Shown in pieces: positions 1-5,363 of a stretch of DNA of 5,897 nt. The stretch lies in the NCBI GenBank assembly GCA_021780705.1, contig JAJXYG010000126.1, forward strand, positions 1 through 5,897, written 5' to 3'. This DNA is from Bacteroidota bacterium (GTDB taxonomy: Bacteria > Bacteroidota > Bacteroidia > Chitinophagales > Chitinophagaceae). Made by a program: the position numbers and the translations under genes. The notes beneath the pieces are model-generated. The model searched no databases, was not told the origin of the DNA, and worked only from the letters and a program-made list of their open reading frames with translations. Each line of letters starts with the position of its first letter. Positions within the stretch are counted from its first letter, which is position 1.

Positions 1-389
1 TAATTACTGGTCACTCCATTTTTCCCGATGGTTTCAGGCAAACCCTTTACTGCATCCCAGTTCAACTGAATTCCGGGAGCCACAATCATATAATCATAAG
101 AGTATACGTTGCCACTAGTAGTAGTGACCGTATTTTGCTCAGGCTGAAAGGTGTCCACGGCCTCTTTGATCCATTTTGCCTTCGGCGGAATGACAGAGGC
201 TTCTTCCCTGATGGTGGAAGACAGGTTAAAGGTCCCGGCACCTACCAGGGTCCATGCAGGCTGGTAATAATGCTTTTCTGAGGGTTCTATAATTGCTATA
301 TCCAGATTAGGATTCCGATGCAACAAGCGGGCAGCCACTGATATTCCCGCATTGCCCCCTCCTGCGATGATAATTTGATGGTGTGTCAT
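1..389 (-). CDS. sqr: Sulfide:quinone oxidoreductase (type II), N-terminal 129 residues; runs off the window
   Basis: Flavoprotein of the pyridine nucleotide-disulfide oxidoreductase fold. SQR oxidises sulfide to a persulfide/sulfane sulfur product at the membrane and passes electrons to quinone. My own translation from the ATG at 389 gives an open frame to the window edge. Residues 6-15 (IIIAGGGNAG) are the GxGxxG dinucleotide-binding loop and E35 ends strand 2, where FAD ribose is bound. Residues 35-52 (EPSEKHYYQPAWTLVGAG) and the ATG-like stretch near 102-110 (IVAPGIQLN) strongly recall mitochondrial SQOR and bacterial type II SQRs; this comparison is from memory. The redox cysteines lie in the missing C-terminal part, so activity cannot be judged. 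It is co-oriented with the persulfide dioxygenase/rhodanese genes but separated by 325 bases and probably has its own promoter. A more general FAD-dependent oxidoreductase is the alternative, but the context favours SQR. Confidence 0.9.
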   Translation of the reverse strand, partial: MTHHQIIIAGGGNAGISVAARLLHRNPNLDIAIIEPSEKHYYQPAWTLVGAGTFNLSSTIREEASVIPPKAKWIKEAVDTFQPEQNTVTTTSGNVYSYDYMIVAPGIQLNWDAVKGLPETIGKNGVTSN

Positions 390-411
390 GATTGATAAAT
401 CTTTTGTACAC

Positions 412-419
412 TAAAGGTA
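412..419 (-). promoter_or_regulatory. Putative Bacteroidetes -7 box for sqr (TACCTTTA)
   Basis: Read on the minus strand this is TACCTTTA, matching the Bacteroidetes TAnnTTTG -7 consensus at all fixed positions except the last. It lies 22 bases upstream of the sqr ATG, implying a start point near 405-408 and a short leader. No TTTG -33 element is seen at the expected distance; a Crp-like palindrome lies there instead, which would fit an activator-dependent promoter. The match is short and inferred by eye. Confidence 0.4.
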
Positions 420-441
420 CCACCACCCTTCACCATTATCG

Positions 442-455
442 GTGATATATATCAC
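442..455. promoter_or_regulatory. Perfect 14-bp palindrome GTGA-N6-TCAC, candidate Crp/Fnr-family operator
   Basis: The sequence GTGATATATATCAC equals its own reverse complement. Its half-sites GTGA and TCAC with a 6-base spacer match the core of the Crp consensus (TGTGA-N6-TCACA). Its centre (448.5) is 59 bases upstream of the sqr start codon and about 41-44 bases upstream of the start point inferred from the TACCTTTA box. That is the usual class II activator position. Which Crp/Fnr protein binds is unknown; no regulator gene is in the window. Confidence 0.55.
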
Positions 456-714
456 GCAGCATTATGAGTTTGATTGGCAAAAACACAGGGAAGAATATGA
501 TTTCCGGCAGGTTAGCAACGACCAGATATAATTGGCATATGATCTTTCTCCCTCATGAGCCTCAGTCGGAAAAACACTTGCCCGTATGAAATATATAAAC
601 TATTCCCCGGACAGGAAGTAATCGAACCAGCCCGAAAAGGCGGCTGATCCACCTCCCATAAAGGCATCCTGAACCGGGACAAAAATTTACCCTTTGAAAA
701 TCCGTCTGTTTCTG

Positions 715-963
715 CTATTTCACTTCTTCGTATTGGGCCTCTTCGGGTTCTTCGGTCCCTTCAGGTTTTCTTTCCGTATAGGTGTTACATCCCGATGCCC
801 CGCAGCAACCCTGGTTCAGAAGAGCCATTCCCATGAGTACCAGACCCATGAACCCCACCAGGGGTTCGCGGGTCTGTATGGCAGATACCAGGGCCCATAC
901 TCCAATGGCCAACCTGATTATCCGCATGAAATTCCAGTTATGAAGTAAGGTTTGTTTCCACAT
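715..963 (-). CDS. Small DUF2892 (YgaP-like) inner-membrane protein, 82 residues
   Basis: The protein has the DUF2892 pattern: a short N-terminus ending NWNFMRIIRLAIG, two hydrophobic helices at about residues 15-31 and 35-50, then a cysteine motif CCGASGC (C53, C54, C59). A charged Glu-rich tail covers residues 64-82. DUF2892 forms the membrane anchor of E. coli YgaP, whose N-terminal domain is a rhodanese. Here it is a separate gene whose ATG follows the TAA of the upstream rhodanese after three bases and in the same frame, so the two are surely co-transcribed and probably translationally coupled. A second in-frame ATG is at residue 13, but the NWNF stretch before it looks like part of the conserved domain. 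A role in tethering rhodanese or sulfur transfer at the membrane is inferred; the exact function of stand-alone DUF2892 proteins is not established. Confidence 0.85.
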   Translation of the reverse strand: MWKQTLLHNWNFMRIIRLAIGVWALVSAIQTREPLVGFMGLVLMGMALLNQGCCGASGCNTYTERKPEGTEEPEEAQYEEVK

Positions 964-966
964 GGT

Positions 967-1278
967 TTACGAAATTTTCCTTGAAAACATACTCCAGGCA
1001 CCTCCGTTATAGGCTTCCACCCCGGCCCTTTTCAGGATTCCGGTGGCCATCCTGCTTCTGCTGCCGCTCTGGCAAACAGTGATGATGGGTTTATTGTATT
1101 TCTTGATCTTATTGATTTGGTTCCCGATGTTATTCAACGGGATGTTCACGGAAGATTTAATATGCCCGCTTCCAAATTCACCGGGGGTCCTCACGTCTAT
1201 TATCACTGCACCTTTTTGGGTGAGTTCCTTGAAATTAACAGAGGGTGCGGATCCAAATAATTTTTTAAAGAAATTCAT
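967..1278 (-). CDS. Single-domain rhodanese-like sulfurtransferase, 103 residues
   Basis: A complete rhodanese domain. The signature IIDVRTPGEFGSGHI is at residues 26-40, followed by SVNIPL. The active-site loop CQSGSRS has catalytic C69 and R74, and NGGAW at 91-95 closes the domain. The cysteine carries a persulfide and transfers sulfane sulfur between thiol carriers. The length is normal for a GlpE/PspE-size protein. The N-terminus (MNFFKKLFGS) is short and amphipathic-looking with no cleavable signal, so the protein is probably cytoplasmic, perhaps membrane-associated through the DUF2892 protein encoded directly downstream. It is the third gene of the run, 15 bases after the preceding rhodanese, and probably receives sulfur from SQR-generated persulfide. 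The ATG at 1278 places the domain at the usual distance from the N-terminus. Its physiological acceptor cannot be told from sequence. Confidence 0.92.
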   Translation of the reverse strand: MNFFKKLFGSAPSVNFKELTQKGAVIIDVRTPGEFGSGHIKSSVNIPLNNIGNQINKIKKYNKPIITVCQSGSRSRMATGILKRAGVEAYNGGAWSMFSRKIS

Positions 1279-1293
1279 GCGATTTAGAGATTT

Positions 1294-1575
1294 TTAATTG
1301 AGGAGATAATTGATTTCATCGATGCTGCCGCCATTATATATATTCTGCATCCCATTTTGTTTGAGAAAGCTTACGGCCTGTCCGCTTCGGTTACCGCTGA
1401 GGCAATAAAATACGATGGATTCCGCATCAAGGCGCTTGATCTCTTCCACCTTGGAAGGAATGGTGTGCAGAGGGATATTGATGGCACCATTCAAATGTGC
1501 CATCGCAAATTCCTGTTCTGTTCGCACATCAATGAATTTGGTTCTCGGGTTCTTGACGATTTCTCTTAGTGTCAT
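1294..1575 (-). CDS. Single-domain rhodanese-like sulfurtransferase, 93 residues
   Basis: A second compact rhodanese. It has FIDVRTEQEFAMAHLNGAINIPL at about residues 14-36, the active-site loop CLSGNRS with catalytic C58 and R63, and NGGS at 81-84. It has no signal peptide or membrane helix, so it is cytoplasmic. It differs clearly from the neighbouring rhodanese (loop CLSGNRS versus CQSGSRS, different termini), so the pair is not a recent tandem duplication. The gene begins 61 bases after the stop of the dioxygenase-rhodanese and ends 15 bases before the next rhodanese start, consistent with one transcript. The likely role is relaying sulfane sulfur within the sulfide oxidation pathway; a distinct donor or acceptor for each rhodanese is an inference. 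The start at 1575 is the only ATG giving a full domain. Confidence 0.92.
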   Translation of the reverse strand: MTLREIVKNPRTKFIDVRTEQEFAMAHLNGAINIPLHTIPSKVEEIKRLDAESIVFYCLSGNRSGQAVSFLKQNGMQNIYNGGSIDEINYLLN

Positions 1576-1636
1576 TTTTCTTTTTTGTTGTTAAAAGTGT
1601 ATTGAATAAAAATTAATTGCTCTTTAATACGCAGGA

Positions 1637-3055
1637 TCACAGGAGTGTAGTAGGACATACATAATCGGTAAGCTTTACCTTGCCGGTCTCCTTGATTGCC
1701 TTTAGTCCGCCGTCCACATCTATGAGATTATTGTATCCCCTGGCTTTAAGTGTGGAAAGAAAAATCATGGAGCGATATCCTCCTTCACAATGGACATAGT
1801 AGGTCTTGTTCTTGTCTACCTTCAGCATGCTGTCATTGATAAAATCCAGCGGCGCATTTTCAGCACCCACGATATGCTCACTGTTAAACTCACTTTCCTT
1901 TCTTATATCCAGGATATTGACCTCACTGCCATTGCGCATTTTTTCCGCAAAAGCATTTGCAGTTACAAAGGGGATGGCATCGACTTCTTTTCCTGCCTTT
2001 TTCCAGGCTTCAAATCCACCTTTCAAATACCCAATGGTATAATCATATCCCACCCTGGCCAGTCGGGTGATCACTTCTTCCTCCCTTCCTGGCTCATCTA
2101 CAATCAGGATCTTCTGCCGGATATCAGGTATCATGGCACCCACCCATGGGGCAAAGCTGCCATCGATTCCAATATTGATGGAATTTGGAATAAAGCCTTT
2201 TTCAAAGGTGGCTGCATTCCGCGTATCGAGTATCAGGGCGCCGGTTTCATTGGCAGCCACTTCAAATGCATCAGGGCTCAGCGCAATATTGCCACGGTTC
2301 ATGACTTCATCAATACTTTCATATCCCTGCTTGTTGAGCATGACATTGAGCGGAAAATAGGCCGGAGGGGTAACCAGTCCGGTGGTCACTTCCTTCACAA
2401 ATTCTTCGCGGGTCATATTGGCGCGAAGGGCATAATTCACCTGCTTCTGATGGCCCAGGGTATCGGTAGTCTCCTTGCTCATGTTTTTCCCACAGGCGCT
2501 GCCTGCTCCATGAGCGGGATACACAATAATATCATCTGCCAGCGGCATAATCTTATTTCGTAAGGAATCAAAGAGGGTGGCTGCCAGTTCTTCCTGGGTC
2601 ATATGCGCTGCCTTCTGAGCCAGGTCAGGTCGACCCACATCCCCGATAAACAGGGTATCCCCTGAAAACAATCCAACTTCATTGCCGGTCTCATCCATGA
2701 GGAGAAAACAGGTAGATTCCATGGTATGGCCCGGGGTATGCAGTACTTTAAAAGATACCCGCCCTACCTTGAATATCTCTCCATCCTTTGCAACATGGGC
2801 TTTAAATTCCGGATTGGCGGTAGGACCATACACAATGGTGGCCCCGGTTTTCTTTTGCAGGTCGAGGTGACCTGATACAAAATCCGCATGAAAATGAGTT
2901 TCAAAGACATACTTGATCTTTGCCTCATTTTTCTTTGCCCGCTCAATATAAGGGTCCACTTCCCGCAATGGATCAATGATCACAGCCTCCCCTTCACTCT
3001 CCACATAATAGGCACCCTGTGCAAGGCATCCCGTATAAATTTGCTCTACTTTCAT
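1637..3055 (-). CDS. Persulfide dioxygenase / pseudo-rhodanese / rhodanese fusion (CstB-like), 472 residues
   Basis: Three domains. Residues 1-250 are a metallo-beta-lactamase fold of the ETHE1/persulfide dioxygenase type. H54 and H56 lie in THFHADFVSGH, H110 in HTPGH, D133 in FSGDTLFIGDVGRPDL, and H182 in YPAHGAGSACGK. By analogy with ETHE1, H54, H110 and D133 should hold the single Fe(II). HADF replaces the usual HADH, which removes a second-metal ligand as in this branch. Residues about 258-357 are a rhodanese fold with LILDTRN, but the catalytic Cys position appears to be D320 (IVDEPGREEE), so it is a pseudo-rhodanese. Residues about 363-460 form an intact rhodanese with loop CEGGYRS (C423, R428). 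Staphylococcal CstB has the same order and converts persulfides to sulfite and then thiosulfate. C10, C188 and C467 (VCPTTLL tail) are additional cysteines. It is first in the minus-strand gene run. The ATG at 3055 gives the usual short N-terminus before TGCLAQGAYYV. Confidence 0.93.
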   Translation of the reverse strand: MKVEQIYTGCLAQGAYYVESEGEAVIIDPLREVDPYIERAKKNEAKIKYVFETHFHADFVSGHLDLQKKTGATIVYGPTANPEFKAHVAKDGEIFKVGRVSFKVLHTPGHTMESTCFLLMDETGNEVGLFSGDTLFIGDVGRPDLAQKAAHMTQEELAATLFDSLRNKIMPLADDIIVYPAHGAGSACGKNMSKETTDTLGHQKQVNYALRANMTREEFVKEVTTGLVTPPAYFPLNVMLNKQGYESIDEVMNRGNIALSPDAFEVAANETGALILDTRNAATFEKGFIPNSINIGIDGSFAPWVGAMIPDIRQKILIVDEPGREEEVITRLARVGYDYTIGYLKGGFEAWKKAGKEVDAIPFVTANAFAEKMRNGSEVNILDIRKESEFNSEHIVGAENAPLDFINDSMLKVDKNKTYYVHCEGGYRSMIFLSTLKARGYNNLIDVDGGLKAIKETGKVKLTDYVCPTTLL

Positions 3056-3483
3056 AGTAATCTATTTTTTGATTTTGATAAATTTTATGATTATTAAATT
3101 CCCTAAGAAAAACGCCATTAAGCTGGCCTATTCCACTGGCACGGAAACTTCCTGAAAGTTCCTCACTGCCTCTCTCAATCAAATTACTACAGCTTTTGAA
3201 TAAAAAATCTGAAAATACCCCTACCTCCACATCCGCCTCAGGCGTTTGTAGAATGCAAAAATGCCCCTCTTTTTAATCATTAAATATGACTTTTGTCACA
3301 GAGCCGTTTTGGCCCGGTTTTCCACTGAAATTCGGACACCATTATAGAGCCTGCTTCAGGTTCTATATCAAATTTACAAAGAAATACTCCTCCTGAAACC
3401 CCTTTATCCGGAATGGTCCTGGAGTCTGAAATTCCATTCTTTCCAGGATACCGGGTTTTTAGAGCGCCCATGCCTGAAGGCTA

Positions 3484-3497
3484 TTGACCTATGTCAT
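3484..3497. promoter_or_regulatory. Candidate Fnr/Dnr-like site TTGAC-N4-GTCAT
   Basis: The sequence TTGACCTATGTCAT contains the inverted repeat TGAC-CTAT-GTCA (3485-3496), the spacing of Fnr/Dnr-type boxes (TTGAT-N4-ATCAA, with TTGAC variants known for Dnr/Nnr proteins). It lies about 62-64 bases upstream of a start point inferred from the TATCTTTA box, close to the class I position. The outermost bases are not complementary, so the match is partial. Confidence 0.35.
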
Positions 3498-3512
3498 ATA
3501 CCCTTATGTCAT
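3490..3512. repeat. Direct repeat TATGTCAT, two copies 15 bp apart
   Basis: TATGTCAT occurs exactly at 3490-3497 and 3505-3512, and a related AGTCATA follows at 3514-3520. The repeat register is 15 bases. The first copy overlaps the TGAC-N4-GTCA inverted repeat. The placement just upstream of the flavin-protein promoter suggests a regulator-binding array, but nothing in the window identifies the regulator. Confidence 0.5.
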
Positions 3513-3541
3513 GAGTCATACTAAATAGAAGAAGCCGGGCC

Positions 3542-3549
3542 TATCTTTA
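3542..3549 (+). promoter_or_regulatory. Putative -7 box TATCTTTA for the flavin-protein gene
   Basis: It matches the Bacteroidetes TAnnTTTG -7 consensus except at the last base, the same variant as in front of sqr. It lies 34 bases upstream of the ATG at 3584. No TTTG -33 element is evident upstream. Confidence 0.35.
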
Positions 3550-3583
3550 TCAAAGAAAATCAATAAGTACAAAACTCATTATT

Positions 3584-4033
3584 ATGCTTGGGACCTTAAA
3601 TGAAATGCAGATGGATCATTTCCTGCTCAGCCAAACCGTAGGAAGGCTTGCCTGCACCGATGGAAAAACCCCTTATATCGTACCGCTTACTTATATCTAT
3701 GATGGTACCGACATCATCAGCCAAACTATTGAAGGCAAGAAACTGGAGATCATGCGTGCCAATCCCAACGTATGCTTTGAGGTGGATTCGATGAGTAATA
3801 TGGCAAACTGGCAAAGCGTCATCATTAACGGAACTTTTAGGGAACTGAAAGGGAAGGAATCTGAAAAAGCCCGGGATTATCTGTTCAATCACCTCTGGCC
3901 ACTGCTGACCAGTTCCACGATTCACCCACATGAACATGGGGTTTCTTCCGAGGTGGATGACACCAACCGGATCAAACCTGTTATGTTCAAAATCAAGGTC
4001 AGGAACAAATCAGGGCGATTTGAAAGGCCATAA
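3584..4033 (+). CDS. FMN-binding split-barrel protein, pyridoxamine 5'-phosphate oxidase-like family, 149 residues
   Basis: The layout is that of the Pyridox_ox_2/NimA-like group. It opens MLGTLNEMQMDHFLLSQTVGRLAC, then has strands PYIVPLTYIYDG (30-41) and ISQTIEGKKLEIMRANPNV (45-63), whose GKKLE segment is the usual FMN-phosphate region. The family pattern NWQSVIINGTFREL follows at 75-88, and a terminal strand ends KSGRFE. Such proteins are small cytoplasmic dimers that bind FMN or another flavin/deazaflavin/heme. Members include nitroimidazole reductases and many of unknown substrate, so it should not be called a true PdxH. A His-rich stretch HPHEHG at 114-119 lies in a variable loop. The first ATG is chosen because MLGxL is the typical family start; no Shine-Dalgarno sequence is visible. 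It is the only plus-strand gene here, divergent from the sulfide cluster and convergent with the next gene. Upstream TGAC repeats suggest Crp/Fnr-type control. Confidence 0.88.
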   Translation: MLGTLNEMQMDHFLLSQTVGRLACTDGKTPYIVPLTYIYDGTDIISQTIEGKKLEIMRANPNVCFEVDSMSNMANWQSVIINGTFRELKGKESEKARDYLFNHLWPLLTSSTIHPHEHGVSSEVDDTNRIKPVMFKIKVRNKSGRFERP

Positions 4034-4121
4034 TACCTTAACAGCATGGAAGGTCCTCACCTAACCACATAGGATACATGCATGGCTCCGTCTCTGCACC
4101 TCAGATTAAAAACGATATGGA

Positions 4122-5363
4122 TTAAGGGGCTGCTTCGGGGTTTTCCCGGGTAAGCCCTGACACCAGCAGTACCATACCAAGGAACAATAAGGCGCCCACT
4201 CCAAACAGGGAGGCATTGCCATAAGGCAGGTTGGTGTAATTCATATAAGACAAACCCTGAATCATCAGAAACAGTTCATTGAGCAACACCCCTATCACAA
4301 AAACGACTACCCCGGCATTACCCAGGGAACTTGTGGTGATAAACCGGTTCAGTCGTGAATACCCCAGTAGAAAAAGGGTGATGACCCCCAGGAACATCAA
4401 GTGCAGGTACCCGATGACAACTGGCCGAAATCCAAAGGCCAGCTTGCTGAGCGGGGGAATGACAGAACACAGCTGCAATAATAATTTGATCGAAAGTGCT
4501 ACGGCAGCCAGGGAAAATAGCCACTTCACCTGGGCAGAAATAAATGGGGCAAGCATGGATCTTCTGCTAATCCCGGATCCCAGAAGCCAAGCCCAACCCA
4601 GGAATTGGCCGGCAGCTGCCAGGATAACCAGGATATAAATATATCCTGGCATGGGTAGCCAGAGGGCAGACAAAAAATATGCCGGCACGCAGGAGATGGC
4701 AAACAGCCAGAATACCTTCTTTAGCATCTGGAAATCCCAACCCTTCTGCTGTAGCAGGCTGCCGAATAGTCCCATGCAGGCAAAAAAGAACCAGCCATTA
4801 TATTGGAAATGGAGATAAAAGTAAGTGGCGGCCAGGTAGGAATCCGGGTCCTGTACCTGTGCTTCGACCAGGTAGGCAATATAAAAGGCACCGAAGGCTG
4901 AAATGAAATTGAATATCAACGCTGCCCTAAACCAGGATTTGCCGATTGTTCTTTCAGGGATCCGGTTCAGGTCAGCCCAGAATAGCACTGTAAAAACCCA
5001 TGATACCAGGATGGAGAGAAAGGAGAATGTCAGGGAGAAAAGCCCGTACCCGCCAAATGCAAAACTGAACAGCATCCCATAAGCGGCGATCAGGTTACCC
5101 CAGAGTATCCAACGGTACTTCTTAAGGGATTCCTCCGGCAGAAATTGATGGAGAAAATACCACATCAGGGTCATCAGGATCTGGGTGACCCAACCTGCAA
5201 AGGCAAAATGGGAATGCGCCTCCAGGAAATTGTTCTGGTCCACAATTGGAAGAGAATAGGCGATTTTGTAACGCATCACCATCCCCAGAAAGGCTACCAG
5301 CATGAGACTGAGGAGCGACACGCGCACCCATTTTCTAAAATAGACGAATGTGGGAGTTTGCAT
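4122..5363 (-). CDS. Polytopic membrane protein (~12 helices) resembling a reduced heme-copper oxidase subunit I
   Basis: A 413-residue, very hydrophobic protein. By eye I place helices at about 13-31, 50-71, 84-102, 107-131, 146-167, 178-203, 215-236, 240-262, 277-300, 314-336, 347-369 and 385-403. Histidines fall at H50/H52 in LEAHSHFAFAGW (helix 2), H185 in YLHFQYNGWFFF (helix 6) and H321 in GYLHLMFLGV (helix 10). In heme-copper oxidase subunit I the low-spin heme ligands are in helices 2 and 10 and the first CuB ligand is in helix 6, so the arrangement is suggestive. The helix 7 His-His pair of CuB is absent and helix 10 has one His rather than two, so an oxygen-reducing site is unlikely. 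An NnrS-like heme-copper membrane protein is the closest alternative. The ATG at 5363 directly precedes the first helix after a short basic N-terminus. It is convergent with the flavin-protein gene (88-base gap, no clear terminator). Function is unknown. Confidence 0.8.
   Translation of the reverse strand: MQTPTFVYFRKWVRVSLLSLMLVAFLGMVMRYKIAYSLPIVDQNNFLEAHSHFAFAGWVTQILMTLMWYFLHQFLPEESLKKYRWILWGNLIAAYGMLFSFAFGGYGLFSLTFSFLSILVSWVFTVLFWADLNRIPERTIGKSWFRAALIFNFISAFGAFYIAYLVEAQVQDPDSYLAATYFYLHFQYNGWFFFACMGLFGSLLQQKGWDFQMLKKVFWLFAISCVPAYFLSALWLPMPGYIYILVILAAAGQFLGWAWLLGSGISRRSMLAPFISAQVKWLFSLAAVALSIKLLLQLCSVIPPLSKLAFGFRPVVIGYLHLMFLGVITLFLLGYSRLNRFITTSSLGNAGVVVFVIGVLLNELFLMIQGLSYMNYTNLPYGNASLFGVGALLFLGMVLLVSGLTRENPEAAP

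Larger units (their letters stand above)
390..714. other. Intergenic region between the DUF2892 gene and sqr
   Basis: This 325-base gap separates two co-oriented genes. Its sqr-proximal end carries the Crp-like palindrome and the -7-like box. No T-tracted hairpin terminator follows the DUF2892 gene; a 5-bp GC stem at 627-645 has no U-run. Two tiny minus-strand frames exist (667-512, 51 residues; 659-600, 19 residues from ATG) but neither has a recognisable domain or clear initiation signal. Nothing else stands out. Confidence 0.7.
3056..3583. other. Divergent intergenic region between the persulfide dioxygenase and flavin-protein genes
   Basis: This 528-base region separates divergently transcribed genes and must hold both promoters. 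The left end (3061-3110) is strongly AT-rich, as expected just upstream of the dioxygenase gene, but I see no convincing -7/-33 pair for it. The right end carries repeats and a -7-like box annotated separately. A minus-strand frame of 63 codons (3471-3280) is open but has no recognisable domain. An 11-base GC palindrome (CGCCTCAGGCG) is at 3234-3244, and a bulged 7-bp hairpin is at 3143-3162. Confidence 0.7.

Noticed and set aside
473..537. Direct repeat ATTGGCA at 473-479 and 531-537
   Set aside because: Seven bases at 58-base spacing is within chance expectation and has no link to a promoter or gene end.
627..645. Possible terminator hairpin (CAGCC/GGCTG) after the DUF2892 gene
   Set aside because: The stem is only 5 bp with a 9-base loop and no U-run follows on the minus strand.
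512..667. Minus-strand 51-codon frame in the gap before sqr
   Set aside because: The translation resembles no family, it uses a different frame from the more protein-like 600-659 segment, and it has no initiation signal.
1790..2563. Long plus-strand open frame of 257 codons
   Set aside because: It lies wholly antisense to the dioxygenase-rhodanese gene, whose three domains and catalytic motifs are clear. The plus-strand translation has no domain pattern.
3143..3162. Bulged hairpin GGAAACTT/AAGTTCC upstream of the dioxygenase gene
   Set aside because: The stem is short and bulged, and without a mapped start site there is no evidence that it is transcribed or regulatory.
2994..3230. Minus-strand 78-codon frame overlapping the start of the dioxygenase gene
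   Set aside because: It overlaps the first 62 bases of a well-supported gene in another frame and its translation has no domain. A CxxCxxC-like end (CTGCLLC) arises from the dioxygenase's own N-terminal codons read out of frame.
3280..3471. Minus-strand 63-codon frame in the divergent intergenic region
   Set aside because: No overlapping real gene rules it out, but it has no recognisable motif, no promoter or initiation signal, and looks compositionally unremarkable. It was left unannotated as a gene.
4034..4121. Bidirectional terminator between the convergent genes
   Set aside because: Only a 4-bp AGGT/ACCT stem and a CATGCATG palindrome are present, without T-tracts on either strand.
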